NCBI GenBank assembly: GCA_030538335.1
Contig: JAUNUE010000126.1
Coordinates: 1-5,559 of the forward strand
DNA length: 5,559 nt
Origin: Allobrachymonas sp.
Lineage (GTDB): Bacteria; Pseudomonadota; Gammaproteobacteria; Burkholderiales; Burkholderiaceae_C
Direction: 5' to 3'
Positions 1-5,264 of the stretch are shown here, in pieces; the first letter of the stretch is position 1, and each line of letters begins with the position of its first letter. Both the position numbers and the translations under genes were made by a program. A model generated the notes under the pieces. That model was given only the letters and a program-made list of their open reading frames with translations, did no database searches and was not told the DNA's origin.

Positions 1-209
1 CGTTCATCGCGTGATTCGGATACATCCATGACGATGACGCGGCGGTGCACGTCTACTTGCGTGGCCGCCAGACCCACACCTTTGGCGGCGTACATGGTGT
101 CGAACATGTCACCTACCAGCGTGCGGATTTCGGCGTCTACCGTTTCAACGGGTTGCGCCACAGTGTGCAATTTGGGGTCGGGATAGACAAGAATCGCCAG
201 TTCAGCCAC
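1..209 (-). CDS. def: Peptide deformylase, N-terminal part (cut by left edge)
   Basis: Metal-dependent cytoplasmic amidase that removes the formyl group from the N-terminal methionine of nascent proteins. Only the first 69 codons are present. The protein starts (M)AELAILVYPDPKLHTVA, the usual deformylase opening of a short hydrophobic strand followed by a YPDxxL turn. The first active-site motif, GVGLAATQ, is intact at about residues 44-51; its glutamine is the conserved one of the family. The other two motifs (EGCLS and HExDH, with the metal ligands) lie outside the window, so integrity cannot be judged. The start is a GTG at 209-207. It was chosen because it gives the family's usual N-terminus and because GGAG at 221-218 sits 8 nt upstream. 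fmt commonly follows def in the same direction, which would be beyond the left edge. Transcribed divergently from the LysM gene. Confidence 0.95.
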   Translation of the reverse strand, partial: MAELAILVYPDPKLHTVAQPVETVDAEIRTLVGDMFDTMYAAKGVGLAATQVDVHRRVIVMDVSESRDE

Positions 210-228
210 GTTTTTATCTCCAGATATC

Positions 229-299
229 CTCCGCTAGCCAGCAAGCCCCGGCGGAGCAAAACAGGGCTTTATTGTCGCTGCTTTTGCAAAACGTGGCAC
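229..299 (-). promoter_or_regulatory. Candidate def promoter and leader hairpin
   Basis: Weak candidate. On the minus strand GTGCCA (299-294) and GACAAT (276-271) are separated by 17 bp, each matching 4 of 6 positions of the sigma-70 hexamers. The start would fall near 264. The leader then contains an inverted repeat, CTCCGC/GCGGAG (arms 256-251 and 234-229, 16-nt loop), which ties up an upstream GGAGG but leaves the GGAG nearest the GTG start free. A second short inverted repeat, AAGCCC/GGGCTT (243-248 and 264-269), interleaves with the first. The signal is marginal and could be chance. Confidence 0.2.
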
Positions 300-419
300 A
301 GAAAGCACAATTTCACCTCACCAATCGTTGCCAAATGCGCAGAATCACAGGAAATTGTTTCACTGGCAAGCGTTTGTGCGCTATGCTGCGAATGTTGACT
401 TTCCGCCTATATCACGGTC

Positions 420-1754
420 ATGACGCACTCTAAATTCGAAATGTCCCGCCTGCAAAACCATGGGGAAAATGCACGCCCCTCCTTCGTGCTGACGAACCTC
501 GCCAAAGGCTTGGCCTTGGGCAGTTTGCTGATGCTGGGTCTCAGTGGCACCGCCTGGGCGCAGAAATATCCTGTTACGCTCCGGCAGCGCCAGGTCGCAC
601 GCGCTACGGCAGCACGCGGTGTACCGATCAGCGCTCTGGCGCCCAATGCCCCGTCGGAATACATTGTCAAAAAAGGCGATACGCTGTGGGATATTTCCAA
701 GAAATTCCTGCGCGATCCGTGGCGCTGGCCTGAACTGTGGGGCATGAACCTGCAGCAGATCAGGGATCCGCACCTGATTTATCCAGGCCAGAGGCTCTGG
801 CTCGAAATTTCCGGCGGACGTGCACGCCTGCGCTTGGGCAAGCGTATCAGTGGGGGTACAGGTTCAGGTGGTACCGTGGTTTTGCAGCCGCGTGTGCGTG
901 AAGAGTCGCTGGCTGACAAGCCCATTGCCACGGTGCCTCCGCACATGATTGAGCCTTTCCTGTCGGAGCCCATCATCGTGGATGAGGCTACGCTCAAGAA
1001 CGCGCACTGGGTGGTGTCGTCCAAAGATGGCCGCACCATGCTGGGCACCGGCGACCGCATCTATGCCCGCAGCGAAGCGGGCACGGCATTGCAGTACGCT
1101 GACAACGAAGATGGCAATATCTACCGCATCTTCCGCAATGCAGTGCCGATCAAGGACCCAATCACAAAAGAAGTGCTCGGTTATGAGGGCAAGTTTGTAG
1201 GCCGTGCGCGGCTGGTGCGATCCGAAACGGTCAGCACCAAGCTGGATGGTGGTGATGAGGGCATACCTGAGGCGGCCAAGCTCGACATCATTTACGCCAA
1301 AGAAGACATCCGCATCGGTGATCGCCTACTGCCCGAGCCGGCGCGCGAAGTACTCAACCACACGCCGCATGCGCCGCTGGTGCAGGTTGACGGCCTTGTG
1401 GCCTCGGTCTATGGCGACGCCGTAACCTATGTGGGGCAGAACCAGATCATCACCATCAACAAGGGTACGCGCGATGGTGTGAGCTATGGCGATGTGCTCA
1501 CACTGATCAGCACCGGGCAGCGCATCGTTGACAAGGCCAACAACCGCCGTGGCGATACGGTCAAGTTGCCTGATGAGTTCAACGGTCTGCTCTACATCTT
1601 CCGCCCGTTCGAGCGCCTGTCGTATGGGCTGGTGGTGGAAATCAAGGAACCTGTGAAGGTGGGCGATCGGGTAGAAAACCCGTCCCTTAACACGGTAGAC
1701 GACGAGTTGCCTGCGGGTGCCACGGCGATGCAGCCCATCACGGTGACCCCATAA
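420..1754 (+). CDS. Secreted LysM-domain protein of unknown specific role
   Basis: Predicted exported cell-envelope protein of 444 residues. A Sec-type signal peptide is visible: hydrophobic core at about residues 28-44, ending AWA before QKY, so cleavage is likely after residue 47. The part before the core is long (27 residues) and polar. ATG 420 is the first ATG after the in-frame stop at 396-398; the ATG at 441 (residue 8) is an equally credible start. Neither has a Shine-Dalgarno sequence. A single LysM domain spans about residues 79-129 (YIVKKGDTLWDIS to IYPGQRLWL), with the Trp-rich insert RDPWRWPELW seen in a proteobacterial LysM subgroup. LysM binds the glycan of peptidoglycan. The remaining 300 residues hold no catalytic motif I recognise; a GTRDGVSYGDVLTL stretch near 349-362 looks like a beta-rich region. 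The gene ends 89 nt before dprA, with a strong terminator between, so it is probably monocistronic. The def / LysM / dprA order recurs in betaproteobacteria as I recall it. Confidence 0.88.
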   Translation: MTHSKFEMSRLQNHGENARPSFVLTNLAKGLALGSLLMLGLSGTAWAQKYPVTLRQRQVARATAARGVPISALAPNAPSEYIVKKGDTLWDISKKFLRDPWRWPELWGMNLQQIRDPHLIYPGQRLWLEISGGRARLRLGKRISGGTGSGGTVVLQPRVREESLADKPIATVPPHMIEPFLSEPIIVDEATLKNAHWVVSSKDGRTMLGTGDRIYARSEAGTALQYADNEDGNIYRIFRNAVPIKDPITKEVLGYEGKFVGRARLVRSETVSTKLDGGDEGIPEAAKLDIIYAKEDIRIGDRLLPEPAREVLNHTPHAPLVQVDGLVASVYGDAVTYVGQNQIITINKGTRDGVSYGDVLTLISTGQRIVDKANNRRGDTVKLPDEFNGLLYIFRPFERLSYGLVVEIKEPVKVGDRVENPSLNTVDDELPAGATAMQPITVTP

Positions 1755-1763
1755 GCACAACAC

Positions 1764-1793
1764 TTGCTTTTCCTGCTGGGGCGGGGGTATAAG
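1764..1793 (+). promoter_or_regulatory. Candidate sigma-70 promoter of dprA
   Basis: TTGCTT (1764-1769) and TATAAG (1788-1793) are separated by 18 bp. The -10 matches 5 of 6 consensus positions and the -35 matches 3 of 6. The predicted start near 1800 lies inside the left arm of the terminator hairpin. RNA begun here would therefore lack the outer half of that stem and escape termination, leaving a leader of about 44 nt before the dprA ATG. Confidence 0.45.
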
Positions 1794-1832
1794 AGCAGCA
1801 AGCGGCGACACCGTTTGCTGCTCTTTCTTTTT
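1791..1832 (+). terminator. Strong Rho-independent terminator after the LysM gene
   Basis: The arms at 1791-1805 (AAGAGCAGCAAGCGG) and 1811-1825 (CCGTTTGCTGCTCTT) pair over all 15 positions, with one G-U pair, around a 5-nt loop. The T-rich tract TCTTTTT (1826-1832) follows at once. It lies 36 nt after the LysM stop codon and ends only 11 nt before the dprA start codon. On the opposite strand no T tract follows, so it works in the plus direction only. Confidence 0.9.
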
Positions 1833-1843
1833 GCAACCAACCC

Positions 1844-2989
1844 ATGAACCGAGAAGAACTTTCTGCCTGGCTGACACTGCTGCAGGCCGATGGCATCGGC
1901 AACGATGCGGCGCGGCGCCTGTTGGCTGCCTTTGGCTTGCCGCAGCAGGTATTGGCGCAGGGTTTACAGGCGCTTGAACAGGTGGTGTCTGCCCGACAAG
2001 CAGCAGCTTTGCGAAAACCCAGTGACGCCACGCAAGAACTGATTGAACGCACCTGGCAGTGGCTGCAGCAGGAGGAGTCTGGCCTGCAGCGCCGCATTCT
2101 CGTGCTGGGGAGCAGCGACTATCCACCGTCGTTGCTGCACATGGCCGACCCGCCCGTGTTGCTGTATGCCATGGGTCAGCTTGACCGTTTGCCTTTGGCG
2201 AAACAGGGCATCGCTCTGGTGGGTAGCCGCACACCCACGCCGCAAGGTGCGCAAGACGCACGGGCTTTTGCGCGATATTTTGCGACGCAAGGCTTGCCAG
2301 TCATTTCTGGCCTGGCGCTGGGCATTGACGGTGCTGCGCACGAAGGTGCGCTGGAAGCCGCAGCCCAAGAAGAGCTTGCGACGATTGCTGTGGTCGGCAC
2401 CGGCATCGACCGCGTGTATCCGCGCCAGCACCGCGAACTGGCGCATCGCATTGCACAGCATGGCGTCATCCTCAGCGAATATCCCCTGGGCACGCCACCG
2501 GCGGCGCACCAGTTCCCAAAGCGCAATCGCCTCATTGCAGGATTGAGCCAGGGCGTGCTGGTGGTGGAGGCCGCCTTGCAGTCGGGGTCGCTGATCACGG
2601 CGCGGCTCGCGGCCGAACAGGGCAAGGAGGTGTTTGCCATTCCCGGCTCCATCCATTCGCCGCATGCAAAAGGCTGCCACCTGCTGATCCGCCAGGGTGC
2701 CAAGCTGGTCGAATCAGCGCAGGATGTGCTCGAAGAATTGCCGGGATATTTTTCTGCTGGCACCGATCGGCAGCAAGGCCAAGCCGTCGAAGAACCAGAC
2801 GATGAGGCCGGGCAGGAAGCCAACCCGCTGTTGCAGGCACTGGGGCATGATCCGGTCGGGCTGGACGCCTTGCTGGCCCGCACCGGCATGGATGCCGCGA
2901 CCTTGCAGGCGCGTTTGCTGGAACTGGAGCTGGCAGGGCATGTGGGCCGCTTGCCGGGCGGATTGTTCCAGCGTATCGAGCGGGGCTGA
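1844..2989 (+). CDS. dprA: DNA-processing protein DprA (Smf)
   Basis: Cytoplasmic protein that binds incoming single-stranded DNA and loads RecA during natural transformation. It is also conserved in many bacteria not known to be competent. The 381 residues have the full three-part layout. An N-terminal helix-hairpin-helix/SAM-like region lies at about residues 1-60 (DGIGNDAARRLLAAFG). The Rossmann-like DprA core runs from about 90 to 300, with VGSR (126-129), SGLALGID (155-162), FPKRNRLIAGLS (224-235), EAALQSGSLITA (242-253) and IPG (266-268). A C-terminal winged-helix domain lies at about 327-378. In the KGCHLLIRQGA segment (277-287) a histidine stands where many homologues have asparagine. 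A linker rich in Glu, Asp and Gln (306-326) joins core and winged helix. ATG 1844 gives the usual N-terminus; there is no Shine-Dalgarno, only the terminator T tract just upstream. The stop is 6 nt from the end of convergent hprK. The gene appears intact. Confidence 0.97.
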   Translation: MNREELSAWLTLLQADGIGNDAARRLLAAFGLPQQVLAQGLQALEQVVSARQAAALRKPSDATQELIERTWQWLQQEESGLQRRILVLGSSDYPPSLLHMADPPVLLYAMGQLDRLPLAKQGIALVGSRTPTPQGAQDARAFARYFATQGLPVISGLALGIDGAAHEGALEAAAQEELATIAVVGTGIDRVYPRQHRELAHRIAQHGVILSEYPLGTPPAAHQFPKRNRLIAGLSQGVLVVEAALQSGSLITARLAAEQGKEVFAIPGSIHSPHAKGCHLLIRQGAKLVESAQDVLEELPGYFSAGTDRQQGQAVEEPDDEAGQEANPLLQALGHDPVGLDALLARTGMDAATLQARLLELELAGHVGRLPGGLFQRIERG

Positions 2990-2995
2990 GATCGC

Positions 2996-3961
2996 TTACT
3001 CGTCGTCTTCAGGCAGATCCATCGCTGCCCGTTGGCGGGCTTCGAATTCGGCGTAGGTGTTGATGCCGCGCAGTTCAAGAATGCAGTTGCGCACAGCGGC
3101 CTCCACCAACACCGCCAGGTTGCGGCCTGCCACGACCGAGATCACCGCCTTGCGGATCGGCAGGCCCAACACGTTTTCAAACAGCGGTGCATCGGGCAGG
3201 CGCTCGTAGTCGCGGTTGAGCGTTTCCATGCGCACCAAGTGCACCAGCAGCCGCAACTGCATGTGGCGGCGCACGGCGGTTTCGCCAAAAATGGCGCGGA
3301 TGTCGAGCAGGCCAATGCCGCGCACTTCCAGCAGGTTCTGCAACAGGTCGGGGCAGCGGCCATCGATGCGGTCGTGGTTCACGCGGTACAGGTCCACCAC
3401 ATCGTCGGCCACCAGACCGTTGCCGCGCGAAATCAACTCTAGCCCGAGTTCGCTTTTGCCTATGCCCGACTCGCCCGTGATCAGTACGCCCAGCCCGAGA
3501 ATGTCCATGAACACGCCGTGCATGGTGATCTGGCTGGCAAAGTGCCGCGACAGGTAGGTGCGCAGCATGTCGATGACAAAGGCGGCGCGCTCGGTGGTGA
3601 CGAACAGCGGTATTTGCGCCGCTTCTGCCGTATCGAGCAGGGCTTGCGTCGGAGTTTCCTCGTCGGCCAGAACGAGCGCAGGCGGTTGCAGATCAACGAT
3701 GCGCGCCAGGCGGCGTGCCGTTACTGCCGGGTCAGGGTCATCCAGATACGCCATCTCGCGCCGCCCCAGCACCTGCACGCGGTAAGGGTGGATGTAGTTG
3801 AGGTAGCCCACCAGATCCGCGCCCGAACTGGCTTCCTGGATGGCGATATCGGCAAAGCGGCGCTGCGGTGCACCCAGGCCCGCCACCCATTGCCACGCCA
3901 GGCGTTCGCGGAAAGCCTGGAAGAGGATGTCGGCGCTGAGCGCGGCGCTGTCTTGTTGCAT
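2996..3961 (-). CDS. hprK: HPr kinase/phosphorylase
   Basis: Bifunctional cytoplasmic enzyme that phosphorylates HPr on its regulatory serine with ATP or pyrophosphate and reverses the reaction by phosphorolysis. It is 321 residues, near the usual 310-330. The N-terminal domain (about 1-130) is the less conserved part. The catalytic domain shows the conserved histidine in MHGVFMDILG (His148), the Walker A loop GESGIGKS (163-170), the ADD acidic pair (185-187) and the HprK signature EVRGIGLLDIRAIFG (212-226). The C-terminus is acidic (PEDDE). In betaproteobacteria the enzyme occurs with an incomplete, mainly regulatory PTS, so its output is taken to be signalling rather than sugar uptake. ATG 3961 was chosen because it follows the ptsN stop by 21 nt. 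That gap has no Shine-Dalgarno and is mostly a palindrome, so translation may be coupled to ptsN. No terminator is visible after the stop, 6 nt from the dprA stop. Confidence 0.97.
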   Translation of the reverse strand: MQQDSAALSADILFQAFRERLAWQWVAGLGAPQRRFADIAIQEASSGADLVGYLNYIHPYRVQVLGRREMAYLDDPDPAVTARRLARIVDLQPPALVLADEETPTQALLDTAEAAQIPLFVTTERAAFVIDMLRTYLSRHFASQITMHGVFMDILGLGVLITGESGIGKSELGLELISRGNGLVADDVVDLYRVNHDRIDGRCPDLLQNLLEVRGIGLLDIRAIFGETAVRRHMQLRLLVHLVRMETLNRDYERLPDAPLFENVLGLPIRKAVISVVAGRNLAVLVEAAVRNCILELRGINTYAEFEARQRAAMDLPEDDE

Positions 3962-3962
3962 G

Positions 3963-3977
3963 GCCGCATTATGCGGC
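3963..3977 (-). promoter_or_regulatory. Perfect palindrome over the hprK ribosome-binding region
   Basis: Two 7-nt arms, GCCGCAT and ATGCGGC, flank one central base. The element begins 1 nt upstream of the hprK ATG and fills 15 of the 21 nt between ptsN and hprK. In RNA it can form a hairpin of 6 G-C-rich pairs exactly where a ribosome-binding site would lie. No T tract follows, so it is not a terminator. It may limit independent initiation on hprK, or be a DNA-binding site; neither is shown. Confidence 0.5.
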
Positions 3978-3982
3978 AGGGA

Positions 3983-4450
3983 TCAGGCGGTTTGCAGCGG
4001 CTGCCAGTCTTGCACCAACTGATGCAGCTCAGTGGCATCTTCGGTCGTGAGCAGGCGATTGCGCACGTCCTGGTCGCTCAGCATTTCAGCAATTTCCGAG
4101 AGGATTTCGAGGTGCTTCTGTGTGGCGGCCTCGGGCACCAGCAGAAAGATCAGCAGGCTGACCGGCAACTCGTCGGGGGAATCAAAAACAATCGGGCGTG
4201 CCAGACGGAACAAAGCCGCCATGGGCGACTTGAGCCCTTTGACGCGGCCATGCGGAATGGCTACGCCGTGCCCCAAACTGGTGGAGCCGAGGCGCTCGCG
4301 GGCGAACAGGCTGTCGGTGATGGTGGCGCGGTTCAGGCTGTGCAACTGCTCAAACAGCAAGCCCGCTTCTTCAAAAGCGCGTTTCTTGCTGGTGGCTTCC
4401 ACATCAACGAGCACCTGTGCGGCGGGCAAAATGGCGGCGAGTCGGTTCAT
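3983..4450 (-). CDS. ptsN: PTS EIIA-Ntr (nitrogen regulatory IIA protein)
   Basis: Terminal phospho-acceptor of the nitrogen-related phosphotransferase chain, taking phosphate from NPr/HPr. Known roles in other proteobacteria are regulatory: potassium transport, nitrogen and carbon balance, stress. The 155 residues form one EIIA domain of the fructose/mannitol type. The phosphorylated histidine is His67 in GHGVAIPHGRV (60-70), and the VPEAATQKHLEIL segment near 112-124 is family-typical. ATG 4450 (MNRLAAILP) was chosen from the remembered N-terminus of homologues; the frame stays open to 4594 but the extra residues look non-coding. The purine-rich AGGAAGG (4470-4464) lies 13 nt upstream, further than usual, and an out-of-frame ATG at 4457 is better placed for it. 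It is followed by hprK, probably on one transcript, and separated from hpf by a terminator. Confidence 0.96.
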   Translation of the reverse strand: MNRLAAILPAAQVLVDVEATSKKRAFEEAGLLFEQLHSLNRATITDSLFARERLGSTSLGHGVAIPHGRVKGLKSPMAALFRLARPIVFDSPDELPVSLLIFLLVPEAATQKHLEILSEIAEMLSDQDVRNRLLTTEDATELHQLVQDWQPLQTA

Positions 4451-4457
4451 ACTGCAT
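4404..4457 (-). other. Possible 17-codon upstream ORF overlapping the ptsN start
   Basis: On the minus strand an ATG at 4457-4455 lies 6 nt after AGGAAGG, ideal spacing. It opens a reading frame of 17 codons (MQYEPTRRHFARRTGAR) ending in TGA at 4406-4404, out of frame with ptsN. It overlaps the first 47 nt of ptsN. The peptide is basic and resembles nothing I know. It could act as a leader ORF or simply be a chance ATG that ribosomes ignore. Confidence 0.2.
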
Positions 4458-4463
4458 GGGTTT

Positions 4464-4480
4464 CCTTCCTGCATTATGCA
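4464..4480 (-). promoter_or_regulatory. Candidate -10 box and Shine-Dalgarno of ptsN
   Basis: CATAAT (4478-4473 on the minus strand) matches 5 of 6 positions of the -10 consensus and would start RNA near 4466. No convincing -35 is seen 16-18 bp upstream. It is embedded in the small palindrome TGCATAATGCA (4480-4470). The purine-rich AGGAAGG (4470-4464) follows. A promoter here is expected because a terminator separates ptsN from hpf. Confidence 0.3.
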
Positions 4481-4522
4481 CAAAACTAGTAGAAGTCTGG
4501 GGAAAACCCTGTGGTAGCCATT

Positions 4523-4549
4523 GGTGCCATGCCTTTTTGGAAGGTGCCA
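4523..4549 (-). repeat. Direct repeat of TGGCACC, 20 bp apart
   Basis: TGGCACC occurs at 4549-4543 and again at 4529-4523 on the minus strand, 20 bp start to start, or about two helical turns. The pair sits in the likely ptsN promoter region between the hpf terminator and the ptsN start. It could be a binding site for a dimeric regulator. The core resembles a sigma-54 -24 element, but no GC doublet stands at the required distance. Confidence 0.25.
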
Positions 4550-4551
4550 GC

Positions 4552-4582
4552 AAAAACGGCACGCGCTATTGCGACGTGCCGT
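4552..4582 (-). terminator. Rho-independent terminator after hpf
   Basis: On the minus strand ACGGCACG (4582-4575) pairs with CGTGCCGT (4563-4556) over 8 bp. Inside, CGC and GCG add 3 more pairs beside one bulged base, closing a 4-nt loop. TTTTT follows at 4556-4552. It lies about 70 nt after the hpf stop and about 100 nt before the ptsN start. It therefore divides the cluster into an hpf unit and a ptsN-hprK unit, unless there is read-through. Confidence 0.85.
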
Positions 4583-4653
4583 CAGGGGTGGCAAACCCGC
4601 GCGTTTACATGGAAATGTTGTTGCGTCGGGTCGCGATCGGAAAGGGCCTTGCG

Positions 4654-5001
4654 TCAGGCAGCGCCGCTCAGGTGATCTGCCTCCAGGCGCTTGCCGCCCG
4701 GTACCTGGTGGTTTTGCAGCTTGTCCTTGTAGCGCACGATCTGGCGATCGAGTTTGTCCACCAGTTCGTCAATGGCTGCATACATGTCGTCATGGCTGCT
4801 TTCAGCGCGCAGATCGTTGCCCTTGACGCCCAATGTGCATTCAGCGCGCTGCCGACGTTCTTTCTTGTTGTCGATACTTAGCAGTACGCGGGCGTCGGTT
4901 AATTGGTCAAGATGGCGCGTGACGCGCTCCAGCTTGGTGGTCACGTATTCGCGCAGGGCAGGGGTGATGTCGAGATGGTGTCCGCTGATGGTCAGGTTCA
5001 T
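4654..5001 (-). CDS. hpf: Ribosome hibernation promoting factor, short form
   Basis: Binds the 30S subunit in the tRNA/mRNA channel and promotes inactive ribosome dimers in stationary phase or starvation. The 115 residues match the short HPF class: one beta-alpha-beta-beta-beta-alpha domain and no C-terminal dimerisation domain. Visible hallmarks are the opening MNLTISGHHLDITPALREYV, the basic stretch KKERRQRAE (46-54) and the amphipathic helix DDMYAAIDELVDKLDRQIVR (71-90), which are well conserved in HPF/YfiA proteins. The last 20 residues are polar and probably disordered. ATG 5001 is certain: it gives the family N-terminus and has the best Shine-Dalgarno in the window. The related RaiA/YfiA blocks dimerisation instead, but the cluster with ptsN favours HPF. 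In many proteobacteria rpoN directly precedes hpf; here divergent aroC does. Confidence 0.95.
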   Translation of the reverse strand: MNLTISGHHLDITPALREYVTTKLERVTRHLDQLTDARVLLSIDNKKERRQRAECTLGVKGNDLRAESSHDDMYAAIDELVDKLDRQIVRYKDKLQNHQVPGGKRLEADHLSGAA

Positions 5002-5005
5002 ACAG

Positions 5006-5012
5006 CCTCCTT
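5006..5012 (-). promoter_or_regulatory. Shine-Dalgarno sequence of hpf
   Basis: AAGGAGG, complementary to the 3' end of 16S rRNA over 7 nt, lies 4 nt before the hpf ATG. It fixes the start and contrasts with the LysM gene, dprA, hprK and aroC, which have no recognisable site. High expression of hpf when transcribed is implied. Confidence 0.8.
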
Positions 5013-5043
5013 GTAGGCGTTATGCAAGATACATCCAACCAGC

Positions 5044-5060
5044 GGTATGCAGGGTATGCA
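5044..5060. repeat. Tandem 9-bp repeat in the hpf/aroC intergenic region
   Basis: GGTATGCA occurs at 5044-5051 and 5053-5060, a period of 9 bp. A third TATGCA lies nearby at 5021-5026. The repeats sit 43-59 bp upstream of the hpf start, where a regulator could act on hpf. The function is unknown. Confidence 0.35.
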
Positions 5061-5071
5061 CACCGCCAGCC

Positions 5072-5099
5072 TGCAAGGGTTGTTGCCACAACCGCTGCA
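5072..5099. promoter_or_regulatory. 28-bp interrupted dyad, possible operator
   Basis: The arms TGCAAGGGTTGT (5072-5083) and ACAACCGCTGCA (5088-5099) are complementary at 10 of 12 positions around a 4-nt centre. The inner 6 bp on each side are perfect. No T tract follows on either strand, so it is not a terminator. It lies 71 bp upstream of the hpf start and 178 bp upstream of aroC, a position suited to a dimeric regulator acting on hpf. No known consensus is recognised. Confidence 0.4.
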
Positions 5100-5151
5100 T
5101 ATTCGCGAACATGTCCGTGTCTTTACTATGCGTCTTCCTGCCGAAAAAATC

Positions 5152-5173
5152 AAGCCCATGGGCAGGGCTTTTT
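5152..5173. terminator. Terminator-like hairpin between divergent genes
   Basis: AAGCCC (5152-5157) pairs with GGGCTT (5165-5170) around a 7-nt loop. TTT follows on the plus strand, and A-rich sequence precedes it (5144-5149), so it could also act on the minus strand. The centre contains the palindrome GCCCATGGGC (5154-5163), giving an alternative fold. The stem is only 6 bp, so strength is uncertain. A terminator between divergent promoters has no annotated gene to serve; it may insulate the two units or end a small RNA. Confidence 0.45.
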
Positions 5174-5264
5174 GCACATCTTTGGTGGAAAACGTGGGCG
5201 GTATTTACCCCGCGTTTCTGCAGACTGATGAAAGACTGAATTCCTGCGCCAAGCTGGCATCATT

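Noticed and set aside
45..398. A 117-codon plus-strand frame at the left edge.
   Set aside because: It is mostly antisense to def, whose active-site motif is intact on the other strand, and its remainder lies in the divergent promoter region.
1326..2261. A 311-codon minus-strand frame spanning the LysM gene end and the dprA start.
   Set aside because: It is antisense to well-supported genes, crosses the strong terminator, and shows no recognisable domain.
2176..3078. A 300-codon minus-strand frame opposite dprA.
   Set aside because: It is Ser/Ala/Cys/Arg-rich and repetitive in style, typical of an out-of-frame reading, and overlaps the conserved ends of both dprA and hprK.
3518..4489. A 323-codon plus-strand frame opposite hprK and ptsN.
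   Set aside because: It is antisense to two clearly conserved genes. Long open antisense frames are expected in GC-rich coding DNA, and its composition is not protein-like in any recognisable family.
4523..4549. TGGCACC copies as sigma-54 -24 elements for ptsN.
   Set aside because: No GC doublet lies 10 nt after the GG in either copy, so no -12 element is present.
4451..4594. A longer ptsN with 48 extra N-terminal residues starting at 4594.
   Set aside because: The extension crosses the hpf terminator and reads like non-coding sequence. The MNRLAAILP start at 4450 matches the family.
5072..5088. A sigma-54-like promoter for hpf on the minus strand (TGGCAAC then TTGCA).
   Set aside because: The GG and GC doublets are separated by 11 nt, whereas sigma-54 promoters need 10. 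One extra base normally abolishes function. It is also embedded in the 28-bp dyad, which explains the sequence as well.
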